A stretch of 64,000 nt of DNA, from positions 3,453,501 to 3,517,500 of the forward strand of contig NZ_CP098511.1 in the NCBI RefSeq assembly GCF_026222555.1, in the 5' to 3' direction. The DNA is from Aquimarina sp. ERC-38 (GTDB taxonomy: Bacteria; Bacteroidota; Bacteroidia; Flavobacteriales; Flavobacteriaceae). The translations under genes and the position numbers were made by a program. Below the pieces are notes generated by a model. It did no database searches and was not told the origin of the DNA. It worked only from the letters and a program-made list of their open reading frames with translations. This document shows, piece after piece, positions 9,768 through 19,873 of the stretch (positions within the stretch are counted from its first letter, which is position 1; the number at the start of each line of letters is the position of its first letter).

Positions 9768-10613
9768 ATGAAATATTGTTATTATATATTATCAGTAAGT
9801 CTATTAATTCTAATATTTAGTTGTGATGATAAGGTTGATTTGGAACAATTTATTGATGATTCTGAAGAATTAACTTTAGTCTATAGTTCTATTTCACCCC
9901 AAGACACTATATTAAAAGTTAGGGTCTTAAAGACCTTATCTTCTGATAACAATATTGAGATTAATAATTCAGATGCCTTTGTAATCCCGAATGCTGTTAT
10001 TACTTTATCAGATGCTACTAATAATAGTGTTAGATTATCTTACAACTCAGATGATAAGAATTATCAAATTGAAGCTACACAATTAGAAATACTTCCCGGA
10101 GCTACTTATTTTTTATCTGTTATGGTTGACCAAAGGGAATTTACATCTTCCTGTACCATTCCAAATAATGCGGTTACCGAACTTGCTTTTGAACTTACCG
10201 ATAATTTAAATAATGCCGGTGATTTAAAAGAATCTGTAACTATTAGATTTCTAGATATCCCCGAAGCATCTAATAATTATATTGTAGGTGCGAGAATAGA
10301 AGATGATGCTTTTGATTTGTTCTTAGATTTTGAAAATCGACGTTTTATAACGGATCAGATAGAAGACGGTGCATTACTCGCTTCCTTTGGTTTTTTTAAT
10401 AATAATCCGGATTCGGTCACTGATATTACCCTTCAGGTAGCAAATGTTGAACCTATATTGTACGACAGTTTATTTGCAAGTTATTCCAATAAAGAAAATA
10501 GGCAAAACCCCTTTTACGAGGTTATTATTCCCCCCAACAACATTGAGGGAGAAAATGCATATGGTGTTTTTGCTGGTTTTCAAATTACCGAGCGATTAAT
10601 TACCTATCAATAA
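9768..10613 (+). CDS. DUF4249-family lipoprotein
   Basis: 281 aa. Lipoprotein signal with cysteine in IFSCDD (about residue 19). The body is beta-rich and matches the DUF4249 type that regularly follows FecIR-linked TonB receptors in Bacteroidota; it is presumed to be a surface or periplasmic partner of the receptor. Starts 2 bp after the receptor stop, so it is the last gene of the operon. Function beyond that is unknown. Confidence 0.8.
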   Translation: MKYCYYILSVSLLILIFSCDDKVDLEQFIDDSEELTLVYSSISPQDTILKVRVLKTLSSDNNIEINNSDAFVIPNAVITLSDATNNSVRLSYNSDDKNYQIEATQLEILPGATYFLSVMVDQREFTSSCTIPNNAVTELAFELTDNLNNAGDLKESVTIRFLDIPEASNNYIVGARIEDDAFDLFLDFENRRFITDQIEDGALLASFGFFNNNPDSVTDITLQVANVEPILYDSLFASYSNKENRQNPFYEVIIPPNNIEGENAYGVFAGFQITERLITYQ

Positions 10614-10896
10614 AGTAACCAATTACACATTTCGTAGAATAAATAGGATAATAAAGGCTTAAAATTAATTTTTATGAGTATATACAGGTATTTTTTGAAG
10701 TATTTATATTTCATTTTATAAACTTGGGTATTTTAAAATAGGTATTAAATTTCTTTTTTAGTATTTTTCAACAGTGAAACCAAGCCTACAATTTTTATTG
10801 ATTGCTAAATAAATAAACATATTATTTTATGCTGTATTAGCTGTTTAATTGTATACTTGATTGCATTTATTAAAATTTAATAATACAAAATTTACT

Positions 10897-12516
10897 ATGC
10901 GAACTGCTTCTGAAAAAAAATCACTAGTTTCTCTATCAAACTACGGAATTACAAATACAAATATTCATTACCAATTATCTTCATCCGAACTTCATCGTAT
11001 TTGTACAGCTGAGGGTTTAGGTACAGAAACAGATTTAGGGGCGTTAGCCATTACAACGGGAAAATTTACCGGAAGGTCACCTAAAGATCGGTTTATCGTT
11101 AAAGATAAGATTAGTAAAGATCAGGTTTGGTGGAGTGATATCAATCTTCCTTTTGAAACGGAAAAATTTGATACGCTTTATGATAAAGTAGTGGCTTACT
11201 GCAATAAAATAGATCAATTATACGTACGGGATGTATATGCCTGTGCGGATAAAAACTATCAGATGAATATCCGGGTGATTAACGAATACCCGTGGTCTAA
11301 TATGTTCGCCTACAATATGTTTCTACGACCGAATGACGAAGAATTAAAAAACTTTACACCAGAATGGACCATTCTGAATGCTCCGGGTTTTATGGCTGAT
11401 CCGGAAGTGGATGGCACCCGACAATCAAATTTTGCTATTTTAAACTTTACACGAAAAATTGTTTTAATTGGAGGTACCGGATATACGGGTGAAATTAAAA
11501 AAGGAATTTTTTCAGCCTTGAATTTTATTTTACCTAGGTATAAAGAAACGCTGCCGATGCATTGTTCTGCAAACGTAGGAGAAAAAGGGGATACTGCCAT
11601 ATTTTTTGGTCTGTCCGGCACCGGAAAAACCACTTTATCTACAGACCCCAATCGAAAGTTAATTGGTGACGACGAACATGGATGGACTAAAGAAAATACG
11701 ATTTTTAATTTTGAAGGTGGGTGTTATGCTAAAGTAATTAATTTGTCCGCGGAGAACGAACCCGAAATTTACGGGGCAATCAAAAAAGGCGCTATTCTAG
11801 AAAATGTAGTGTTAGATAAAAATGGGACAATAAACTTTAGTGATACCTCCATTACCCAAAATACCCGCGTAAGTTATCCGATCAACCATATTGAAAATAT
11901 TCAACAACCATCTATTGGTAAAAATCCGCAAAATATTTTCTTTTTAACCGCAGATGCCTTTGGTGTCCTCCCTCCTATTTCAAAACTTACTCCAAGTCAG
12001 GCAGCTTATCATTTTATTTCGGGATATACGGCAAAAGTAGCAGGGACAGAAGCTGGGGTTAAAGAACCTATTCCTTCGTTTTCCGCTTGTTTTGGAGCCC
12101 CGTTTATGCCTTTACATCCCGCAAAATACGCTGAACTACTCATGCAGAAAATCAATAATACGGATATTAATGTATGGTTAGTTAATACCGGATGGACCGG
12201 AGGTGTTTATGGAGTAGGAACCCGTATGAAATTACAATATACCCGGGCGATGATCCAGGCAGTTTTAAACGGAGAATTTGGTCCGTACACTTATGAAGAG
12301 TATCATATCCATTCCGTATTTGGAGTAGCACAACCCCGGCAATGTAGCGGAGTACCCACAAAGATTTTAAGTCCGCGAGCCACCTGGGCAGATGATAAAG
12401 CTTATTATAAAACCGCATTTAAATTAAGTAATGCCTTTAGACATAATTTTAAAAAATTTGAGTCTTATGCCAGTGAAGAAATCCGAAGAGGCGGTCCTCA
12501 GCGATATGCGGATTAA
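10897..12516 (+). CDS. pckA: Phosphoenolpyruvate carboxykinase (ATP)
   Basis: 539 aa. Converts oxaloacetate and ATP to phosphoenolpyruvate, CO2 and ADP at the first committed step of gluconeogenesis. The kinase-1a P-loop GLSGTGKTTLS (about 238-248) and kinase-2 motif IGDDEHGW are intact, and the length is typical of the ATP-dependent family. I chose the ATG at 10897 over an in-frame TTG at 10861, because the TTG lies right at a promoter-like TATACTTG box (10852-10859). It stands alone, with a terminator at 12554-12580. Confidence 0.95.
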   Translation: MRTASEKKSLVSLSNYGITNTNIHYQLSSSELHRICTAEGLGTETDLGALAITTGKFTGRSPKDRFIVKDKISKDQVWWSDINLPFETEKFDTLYDKVVAYCNKIDQLYVRDVYACADKNYQMNIRVINEYPWSNMFAYNMFLRPNDEELKNFTPEWTILNAPGFMADPEVDGTRQSNFAILNFTRKIVLIGGTGYTGEIKKGIFSALNFILPRYKETLPMHCSANVGEKGDTAIFFGLSGTGKTTLSTDPNRKLIGDDEHGWTKENTIFNFEGGCYAKVINLSAENEPEIYGAIKKGAILENVVLDKNGTINFSDTSITQNTRVSYPINHIENIQQPSIGKNPQNIFFLTADAFGVLPPISKLTPSQAAYHFISGYTAKVAGTEAGVKEPIPSFSACFGAPFMPLHPAKYAELLMQKINNTDINVWLVNTGWTGGVYGVGTRMKLQYTRAMIQAVLNGEFGPYTYEEYHIHSVFGVAQPRQCSGVPTKILSPRATWADDKAYYKTAFKLSNAFRHNFKKFESYASEEIRRGGPQRYAD

Positions 12517-12553
12517 TTAGGAACAAACTAGTATTTCTACTAAAAAATCAAAT

Positions 12554-12580
12554 GTGTACCCGATGAGGATACACCTTTTT
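12554..12580 (+). terminator. Terminator after pckA
   Basis: A seven-pair stem with one bulge (GTGTACC / GGATACAC), loop about 6 nt, followed by CTTTTT on the plus strand, 38 bp after the pckA stop. Confidence 0.7.
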
Positions 12581-12679
12581 ACTTATTCACCGAACAAATG
12601 TTTTAACGAATAAACTATTCCCCGGTCACCGGAAACACTGATTTCGCCAACCTTTTCAACATACTTTATTTAAATTTTC

Positions 12680-13219
12680 TTATTTCTTTTTAGATTTCTT
12701 AGAAGAAGCTTTAGATCCTTTATGCTTTAATTTGTTTTTCTCGGCAATTTTATTTTTAATCCTGGTCTCTTCTTCTTTTATTTCCTCCAAAAATTGATTA
12801 TTATAAGTATTTTTTTTTGCTAACTTTATAATTTTCAGTGCTTTTTTATACTTAGCTTTATATTCGTAGAGAATTGCTTTCTTCAAATATATCATCGCTT
12901 TATCTATACCTTTTATAGTAATTGCAAAATTAATAAGCTTTTTCGCTTCGCCATAATCCTCGTTCCATATTAATACGTTAATATACTTAGAATATATATC
13001 TAGCGCATGCAAGTCCTGCGCTAATGCTTGTTGATAATATTCTTTGGCAACTTCAAAATTTTTAAGCTGTTCTGCGTAAATCTGACCCATTAAACCTAAA
13101 GCAATGACGTTATTCTGGTTATAAGATAATGCATAACTTAAAGATTCTACGGCTTCTTCTAAATTATAAGGATAAGCGTCTAACGCCTGGAATATATATT
13201 TATCTAATAAATTACTCAT
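12680..13219 (-). CDS. TPR-repeat protein with lysine-rich tail, in the prfH-rtcB operon
   Basis: 179 aa. About three to four tetratricopeptide-type helical repeats (residues about 15-150; for example ALGLMGQIYAEQLKNFEVAK) form a likely protein-interaction scaffold. The C-terminus (about 155-179) is almost entirely Lys/Ser, a tail suited to binding RNA or ribosomes. No signal peptide, so cytoplasmic. It begins 2 bp after prfH and is the third gene of the rtcB-prfH unit, which suggests it helps PrfH/RtcB find damaged ribosomes; that role is inferred from position and charge only. Confidence 0.7.
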   Translation of the reverse strand: MSNLLDKYIFQALDAYPYNLEEAVESLSYALSYNQNNVIALGLMGQIYAEQLKNFEVAKEYYQQALAQDLHALDIYSKYINVLIWNEDYGEAKKLINFAITIKGIDKAMIYLKKAILYEYKAKYKKALKIIKLAKKNTYNNQFLEEIKEEETRIKNKIAEKNKLKHKGSKASSKKSKKK

Positions 13220-13221
13220 TT

Positions 13222-13917
13222 TTATATTTTTGATTCATCACGTAAATCGTGTTTTAACCGATTTCTTTGATTTTTAAAAGTCTTTTGTTTCATTACTTTT
13301 TTAAAATTAGTTCCTTTAAATACTCTAACCGGATTACCTCGTTGTACATGCAAATGATTTTCCCATTGATCGCTTAACGATTCTTTTAGTTTGTTCAATT
13401 GAACTTCAAGCAATTTCTCTTTTAATCGCCTTATTGCCATCTTTTTGTTTTGATGTTGTGAACGACTATCCATTGCTACCACTGAAATTCCTGTAGTTAT
13501 ATGAATTGCTCGTACTGCGGAATTAACTTTATTTACATTCTGACCACCGGGACCGGAACTTCGCATTGTTTGAAAAGTGATTTCTTTATCAGATATCTCT
13601 TTCATCATGACTGTTTCCAGTTCATAGATTCCAATAAACCAATTTTTTCGTTTATGATATTCACGAAATGTAGATGTTCCGATCCATTGTATAGTACCTA
13701 TCCATGAGTTTACAAAGGCTTGTAATCCTTCACCTTCTAGCTTTATTGTTGCTGATTGCACGGTTCCATTTTCGGGACCGGATATTCTTTGGATCACGGT
13801 ATGATTAAGTTTAATTTGTTTTACTTCTTCTATAAAATATTTTAGAACTATAGCAACCACTTGGCAACATTCTGCCGGACCTCTTCCCGCCGTTATTTGT
13901 ATAATTTTTTGTTTCAT
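13222..13917 (-). CDS. prfH: Peptide chain release factor homologue PrfH
   Basis: 231 aa. The class-I release-factor catalytic loop SGPGGQNVNK places GGQ at 124-126; the codon-recognition domain of RF1/RF2 is absent and the N-terminus is the short PrfH type, somewhat longer overall than most family members. PrfH is known to occur beside rtcB and has been reported to release peptides from ribosomes whose 16S decoding centre has been cleaved, after which the partner RtcB religates the rRNA. Here it lies 14 bp after rtcB and 2 bp before a TPR gene. The C-terminal 60 residues are strongly basic. Confidence 0.92.
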   Translation of the reverse strand: MKQKIIQITAGRGPAECCQVVAIVLKYFIEEVKQIKLNHTVIQRISGPENGTVQSATIKLEGEGLQAFVNSWIGTIQWIGTSTFREYHKRKNWFIGIYELETVMMKEISDKEITFQTMRSSGPGGQNVNKVNSAVRAIHITTGISVVAMDSRSQHQNKKMAIRRLKEKLLEVQLNKLKESLSDQWENHLHVQRGNPVRVFKGTNFKKVMKQKTFKNQRNRLKHDLRDESKI

Positions 13918-13931
13918 TTTACTATTTGTAA

Positions 13932-15323
13932 TTATTTGTCCATTCGCACAATTTTAGGAGTAAACCTTCCTAATATTTCTACTAATTCTTTTTGATTTGC
14001 CATTACTTTATGAATATTTTTATAGGCCATGGGTGCTTCGTCAATACCTCCACCCACTAAGGTGACTTCATGAGCTTTCAGCTCTTTTTTTATCTCACTT
14101 CGGGTCAAGGTTTCTTTACATTTTCTCCTTGATAATAACCTTCCAGCTCCGTGTGATGCAGATTGCAAACTTTTTTCGTTTCCCAATCCTCTCACTATAA
14201 AACCGGGAGCAGTCATCGATCCGGGTATAATACCTAATTCTCCTTTGGCGGCGGGAGTAGCACCTTTTCTATGAACAATACACTCTTCTCCATTGACTTT
14301 TTGTTTCCAAGCAAAATTGTGATGATTCTCAATTTTAACGATAGGCTTTGAACCTAACAACTTGGCAATCCTGGCATGTATATCATCATGACATGCTTTT
14401 GCATAATCGCCAGCTAGATTCATTGCTAACCAATACTCCTGGCCATCATGAGTGTTTAAATCCAACCAAGCTAACTGTTGTACATGTTTTGGCAACGGAC
14501 ACTGTTTTGTTGCCAAATAAGTATAGTGTTTCGCAATATTGGCACCTAATCCCCTGGATCCGCTATGTGATAATAGTCCGAGGTATTCTCCTGTCGGTAA
14601 ATCCCATTCATTATCGCTTTCCGTAATGGAAACGGTGCCAAACTCTACAAAATGATTTCCTCCCCCAGAAGTTCCTAATTGCTTGTATGCTTTGTCTTTT
14701 AATCTTTTTACAAAAGGAATGGTATTAAATTCATTTCGTTCAAAAATTTCATGATCGTGCTTTACCCTATGCGTTTCATACATTCCAAACTTTGTATGCT
14801 CAGAGAGTATGTTCTCTAGCTGATGTTTTTTTCCTTTTAAATAAGAAACAGCAATGGGATATATGGTAAGGCACATTCTACAACCAATGTCAACTCCTAC
14901 TCCATAAGGAATCACCGAATTTTTTGTAGCTAATACGCCACCAATCGGTAAACCATACCCTGTATGTGCATCAGGCATTAAAGCTCCGGCGACAGCAACT
15001 GGTAATTTTAAAGCATCAAATAATTGGTACTTAGCTTGATCTTCAATCTCATTTTCTCCAAAAATCTGAAAGGGGGATCGAATCGCTTTTAAAACTTGCT
15101 TTTTCACCTCGACAGGGTTTACTAAACTCTCTGCGATCTTTCCCCAAACTCCATTACCTTGGTAGGCTTCTGGATTGACTAATACCTTTTTGGCCTCTAT
15201 TAATATTTGTTCTTTTTTTACTCGTTTATGATATCGATTAATATAACCTAAGGTCACATTAATACTATTGTTTTTTGGAAAGCCCAATTTGATAAGGTCT
15301 TTTCCACTTAGTTTCTTTCCCAT
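13932..15323 (-). CDS. rtcB: RNA-splicing ligase RtcB, PrfH-associated
   Basis: 463 aa, longer than the roughly 408-aa E. coli enzyme because of an N-terminal extension of about 85 residues. RtcB joins 2',3'-cyclic phosphate (or 3'-phosphate) and 5'-OH RNA ends using GTP and Mn. Signatures are complete: GVDIGC (D145, C148), GGGNHF (H224), LSHSGSRG (H253), ENHHNF (H334/H335), VHRKGATPA, and SASHGAGR with the guanylylated His H391. It is the first gene of the rtcB-prfH-TPR unit. A long structured leader with a 27-codon ORF and a terminator precedes it (15441-15660), and a short perfect hairpin (15346-15367) sits about 23 nt before its ATG. Confidence 0.95.
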   Translation of the reverse strand: MGKKLSGKDLIKLGFPKNNSINVTLGYINRYHKRVKKEQILIEAKKVLVNPEAYQGNGVWGKIAESLVNPVEVKKQVLKAIRSPFQIFGENEIEDQAKYQLFDALKLPVAVAGALMPDAHTGYGLPIGGVLATKNSVIPYGVGVDIGCRMCLTIYPIAVSYLKGKKHQLENILSEHTKFGMYETHRVKHDHEIFERNEFNTIPFVKRLKDKAYKQLGTSGGGNHFVEFGTVSITESDNEWDLPTGEYLGLLSHSGSRGLGANIAKHYTYLATKQCPLPKHVQQLAWLDLNTHDGQEYWLAMNLAGDYAKACHDDIHARIAKLLGSKPIVKIENHHNFAWKQKVNGEECIVHRKGATPAAKGELGIIPGSMTAPGFIVRGLGNEKSLQSASHGAGRLLSRRKCKETLTRSEIKKELKAHEVTLVGGGIDEAPMAYKNIHKVMANQKELVEILGRFTPKIVRMDK

Positions 15324-15440
15324 GTTTATAGGTTGTGATATTATTTAATAATGAAAATTCATTATTACTAAAAATGATATATTACATTTCGGAAATTAGA
15401 ACTAAGGCATTGACAGGAAATTCCTGAAAAAGTAGAAAAT

Positions 15441-15587
15441 AAAAAATCCGAAACTTTTTGTGCTTCGGACTTCTTGATATCTCTAATAAAAGATTAGTTA
15501 TAAGTGAAGTCCCGAAGCATACTCAAAAAAAGACCTAGTCCCTTTGGAGTCGTAGTAAGTTGCTTTATAAAAGTCATTGTACTTCGG
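15441..15587 (-). promoter_or_regulatory. Candidate translation-sensing attenuator before rtcB-prfH
   Basis: On the minus strand four segments can pair in alternation. Segment 1 is CCGAAG (15587-15582), just before the leader ORF's ATG. Segment 2 is GCTTCGGGACTTC (15518-15506), inside the ORF's last codons. Segment 3 is GAAGTCCGAAGC (15473-15462). Segment 4 is TTCGGA (15452-15447), followed by TTTTTT. Pairing 3:4 gives a terminator; 2:3 gives a 12-bp antiterminator with one bulged G; 1:2 (6 bp) frees segment 3. A ribosome at the leader stop (15494-15496) lies 10 nt past segment 2 and would mask it, favouring termination. This is the arrangement of classical leader-peptide attenuators. Confidence 0.7.
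15494..15577 (-). CDS. 27-aa leader peptide of the rtcB-prfH unit
   Basis: ATG at 15577 to TAA at 15494: 27 codons, beginning MTFIKQLTTTPK and ending MLRDFTYN. It lies between a good promoter (15666-15697) and a terminator (15441-15469), and its last codons form one arm of the antiterminator, so it is best read as a regulatory leader. It has no run of one amino acid that would sense a single charged tRNA (five Thr, four Leu), so it would report general ribosome function. It is too short to judge coding potential alone. Confidence 0.55.
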   Translation of the reverse strand: MTFIKQLTTTPKGLGLFLSMLRDFTYN

Positions 15588-15615
15588 TTTTATAGATTAT
15601 TCTTAATTTTTTTTG

Positions 15616-15643
15616 TACACTAATGCTGAATAAGATTAGTGTA
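15616..15643 (-). promoter_or_regulatory. 5'-end hairpin of the rtcB leader RNA
   Basis: A perfect 9-bp inverted repeat TACACTAAT / ATTAGTGTA with a 10-nt loop, starting about 15 nt after the predicted transcription start. It has no T-tract, so it is more likely an RNA stabiliser or protein-binding site than a terminator. Confidence 0.5.
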
Positions 15644-15665
15644 ACAATTCTATTTTATTGCGATG

Positions 15666-15697
15666 CAAATATGAAAGAAGTTTTTGAACTATCCAAA
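15666..15697 (-). promoter_or_regulatory. Promoter of the rtcB-prfH-TPR unit
   Basis: Minus-strand TTTG (15697-15694), 20 nt, then CATATTTG (15673-15666), one mismatch to the Bacteroidota TAnnTTTG box. The start is expected near 15659, giving a leader of about 335 nt. The WYL-island operator found at the other two units is absent here. Confidence 0.6.
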
Positions 15698-15866
15698 CAA
15701 ATTTTTAAATTAATTAACTGATTATTAAATATTTATATAAATTTTAGCCAAAATAATCCCTGTCCGTTTTCCAACGGATATCAGCTTTTCCGGTAATCAA
15801 TTGTTATGCTGAATTTTATTTTTCAAATGACATTTGATCTGATTGTAATAGTTTTCAAAAAAAATC

Positions 15867-15896
15867 AATAAAAAAAGCGTCCAATTTCTTGAACGC
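15867..15896 (-). terminator. Terminator after the RtcB1/HEPN-like unit
   Basis: Minus strand: GCGTTC stem with GGACGC (six pairs including one wobble), 8-nt loop, then TTTTTTT. It lies about 146 bp after the stop of the 16043-16573 gene. The stretch between it and the rtcB promoter (15698-15866) holds nothing I recognise. Confidence 0.7.
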
Positions 15897-16042
15897 CCTG
15901 TTTATATATCTTATTTCTAATTTACTACCTAAAATCGTTATTAGAAAACAGCTTTTTAGCGTCCTGTATGTGCGGTAAAAATGATAACATAGGCGAAAAA
16001 TTTGTTTTTCAGTTCGTAATTCGAGTGCAAATATGGGATTAT

Positions 16043-16573
16043 TTATTTAATTGACAAATTCATTTCCTTTTGTAATCTACTTAAAAAATTTTCAGCTATT
16101 AAAATTTTGTTGGCATTTAACTTCAGATTTTTTTCTTGAGTTTCATATTTTTTAATATGCTCATCGTGAAGTGGAAATGGAAACCTTCCAGCCCAACTCA
16201 TAAAAGGTTCTAAATTTATTAGTACATCTTTTTCTTCTGAAGAAAAACATACGTCATACAACTTCATTATATCAAATATATTATGCCCATTACCGCTCCA
16301 CTTTTTCCTCAATTGTCTAAAATTTTGGATTTTATTACTTTCAATTTTATCCAATTCTTTAAATAGAACATAAGCTTTTACCATAGTTTCGATTGAAGCT
16401 GCGTAAATAAGGTTTGTGGAATTAAAAAGTCCTAACATCGTGTTTCTATCTTTTTCCGAACTTTTTAAATTCATTTGTTTTTGAAATAACTTAAGATTTT
16501 CCTTTCCAGCTATACTAAGAGATATTGAATGATCTACCCATATCATATAGTCAAGTGATTTTCTTCGTTCCAT
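16043..16573 (-). CDS. HEPN-like all-helical protein paired with RtcB1
   Basis: 176 aa, all-alpha, no signal or membrane span. SIETMVKAYVLFKEL, GHNIFDIMKLYD and MSWAGRFPFPL resemble uncharacterised HEPN-type proteins found in defence loci. The canonical R-x4-6-H ribonuclease motif near the C-terminus is missing; the nearest candidates are R89 and H97 (RKKWSGNGH), spaced too widely. It may be a catalytically inactive HEPN or a different helical fold. It starts 22 bp after RtcB1 and is followed by a terminator, so the two form one unit. Function unknown. Confidence 0.6.
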   Translation of the reverse strand: MERRKSLDYMIWVDHSISLSIAGKENLKLFQKQMNLKSSEKDRNTMLGLFNSTNLIYAASIETMVKAYVLFKELDKIESNKIQNFRQLRKKWSGNGHNIFDIMKLYDVCFSSEEKDVLINLEPFMSWAGRFPFPLHDEHIKKYETQEKNLKLNANKILIAENFLSRLQKEMNLSIK

Positions 16574-16595
16574 TTAATTTTTTCTATCATTTAAG

Positions 16596-18099
<1,504 letters not shown>

Positions 18100-18106
18100 A
18101 TTATAT

Positions 18107-18785
18107 TTATTTGTAGTATTCTTTTTTTAAATCTAACCTGGCATCAATATTTTTAGCTATTTCATATATACTTTTAAAGTAAGGCATAGCGATTTGTGAA
18201 CATTTTTCTCTTTGTATTTCTGATTGTATTACAGGATCTTTTGTTGAAACACTTATTTCTTTATGAATTGAAACTTCTTTATTAATTCTTTTTTTTTTTC
18301 ATTTCCTCAAGATTAAATGAATACACCAACATGTTTTTCCGTTTTCCTTTATTAATTTTTTCCATCTCCGCATGTGAAAAAGCATTTCTAATACTATCAC
18401 GAATTTTATCATTTAAAAATTTCTTTTCATCATCGTCAATAAGATTAGCTTCATAATTTTTTTTTATAGATTCACTCAAAACGAGTTTATCATATTTCTG
18501 ATATGCCATGTCCAATTTTAGTTTTAGTTCAAAATCATTTATTCCTATTTTCATCCCATAAATTTCTTTACTGATTAATGAAAGTTTTAACATTCTTTCT
18601 AATAAATGATTAGTTAGTGTTACTGAAGCTATATATTGTTCAATCATTAAGCAATTGATAATTTGGTATTTAACAGGATTTAAAGCAGATAAAATTGCTA
18701 ATCTATCATTGAAATAATATTCGAGTGTATCATAGTTTCTAATTACTTTTTCTGTGTAACCTTTCAAAAAAATTTCCTTTGACAT
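18107..18785 (-). CDS. HEPN-domain putative ribonuclease, frame interrupted at an A11 run
   Basis: As read, the ORF stops at 18282 after 167 aa. Directly before this stop is a run of 11 A (minus strand, 18299-18289). Dropping one A (or adding two) opens a second frame that adds about 60 residues (KEVSIHKEIS to LDLKKEYYK) and stops at 18107, 9 bp short of the next operator. The helical domain carries RNAFSH (R133, H138), the R-x4-H motif of HEPN RNases. The gene starts 1 bp after an RlaP-type nucleotidyltransferase, as in HEPN-MNT pairs. The two frames could be joined by transcriptional or ribosomal slippage, or the shift may be a mutation or a read error. Confidence 0.7.
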
Positions 18786-18786
18786 A

Positions 18787-19842
18787 TTAATTTTTATAAA
18801 ATTCTTCTCTTATACTAGCTAATAACTCATTTGCTTTATCCAAATCAGGCTTTTCTATTAAATCCGATTGATCATAAAAAACCTCTAATTCTTCTTTAAT
18901 TTTCTCAGCTTCTCGAACGAGATCTTTATATTCAAAATCTCCGTTTTTGATTCGTAACAAATGCTCTCGGTCTTTTCTTCTAACATTTACAAATCCTTCC
19001 TCAGCAATCTCTTTAGCCATATGCAACAATCGAAACGTATGCATCATATTTTTAGAATCATAGTTCTTACCGTGTGATACATTGTTCGCGTAGCGTTCTT
19101 TGTTTCTTTTTTCAACCCAAGTCCAATATTCCTTATACTTTTTACAATAGGACGAATAGCCATCTAGATTAAAATATAGCAATACTATAGGCTGTTCTTC
19201 TTTGGGTACTGAACTTACACATACCTCATTGGCGTTTTTACGTGCGATCCCTTGATACCCATTGCTCTCGCTATAAAAGAGATTATAACAGTCTTTCATA
19301 TGCGGAATTTTTACCAGTCCGCAATATTCTGCTTTTAATTTTTTAACCTCCAAATATTTGCTGAGCCTCATGGATTGCTTTCCATCCCTCACATAACAAA
19401 AATCTAAAACAGATTTCCTGTTTTTCTCTACGGGATTAACTATCTTTTTATTTAAACCTCGTGCTTTTCTAATTTGGGTATACGCATAATTTGCGAAGGT
19501 ATTTTTACATAACTTGGACAGAAAATAGTCTATTTTGATTTGCTCAAAAATTGGGTCTTTAAAGTGTACGCAATCTTCCGGAACATTTAAGAGTTCCAAA
19601 ATATTTGGATTGTTTTTGGATAGTAATTCTATGAATTTTCTAAGTTCGTAATAAACAATATCGTTCGTTTCATTATTGATTTGTCCTATATAATCTAACG
19701 AATAGAATTTTTCTTTCGGTGATATAAAAACACCTCTTATATCCGTATCAGAATTTGCAGTAGCTAATCCGTACGCACGGCTTCCGCTTACACACTCAAA
19801 TATGATAGATTTAGAAGCTTTTAATTCTGCTATAGTCTTCAT
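18787..19842 (-). CDS. RlaP-type Pol-beta-superfamily nucleotidyltransferase B
   Basis: 351 aa. N-terminal nucleotidyltransferase core with G20-S21 (GSRAYG), ten residues, then D32-T-D34, an exact GS-x10-DxD active site; the C-terminal half is helical. It matches the RlaP family (RNA-ligase-associated polymerase-beta type), known from RNA-repair gene neighbourhoods and thought to add nucleotides to RNA ends or to modify a protein partner. It lies 31 bp after a second RlaP gene and 1 bp before the HEPN gene. Which target it modifies here is not known. Confidence 0.85.
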   Translation of the reverse strand: MKTIAELKASKSIIFECVSGSRAYGLATANSDTDIRGVFISPKEKFYSLDYIGQINNETNDIVYYELRKFIELLSKNNPNILELLNVPEDCVHFKDPIFEQIKIDYFLSKLCKNTFANYAYTQIRKARGLNKKIVNPVEKNRKSVLDFCYVRDGKQSMRLSKYLEVKKLKAEYCGLVKIPHMKDCYNLFYSESNGYQGIARKNANEVCVSSVPKEEQPIVLLYFNLDGYSSYCKKYKEYWTWVEKRNKERYANNVSHGKNYDSKNMMHTFRLLHMAKEIAEEGFVNVRRKDREHLLRIKNGDFEYKDLVREAEKIKEELEVFYDQSDLIEKPDLDKANELLASIREEFYKN

Positions 19843-19873
19843 TTTGTTAGTTTTTGCTGGTCAAATTGTCCTA

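Noticed and set aside
11310..11651. 113-aa antisense ORF inside pckA
   Set aside because: Lies wholly within a strongly supported gene on the other strand; no promoter or family signal.
15441..15697. Independent small RNA gene rather than an rtcB leader
   Set aside because: Possible, but the 2:3 versus 3:4 pairing, the ORF overlap with segment 2 and position directly before rtcB fit attenuation better.
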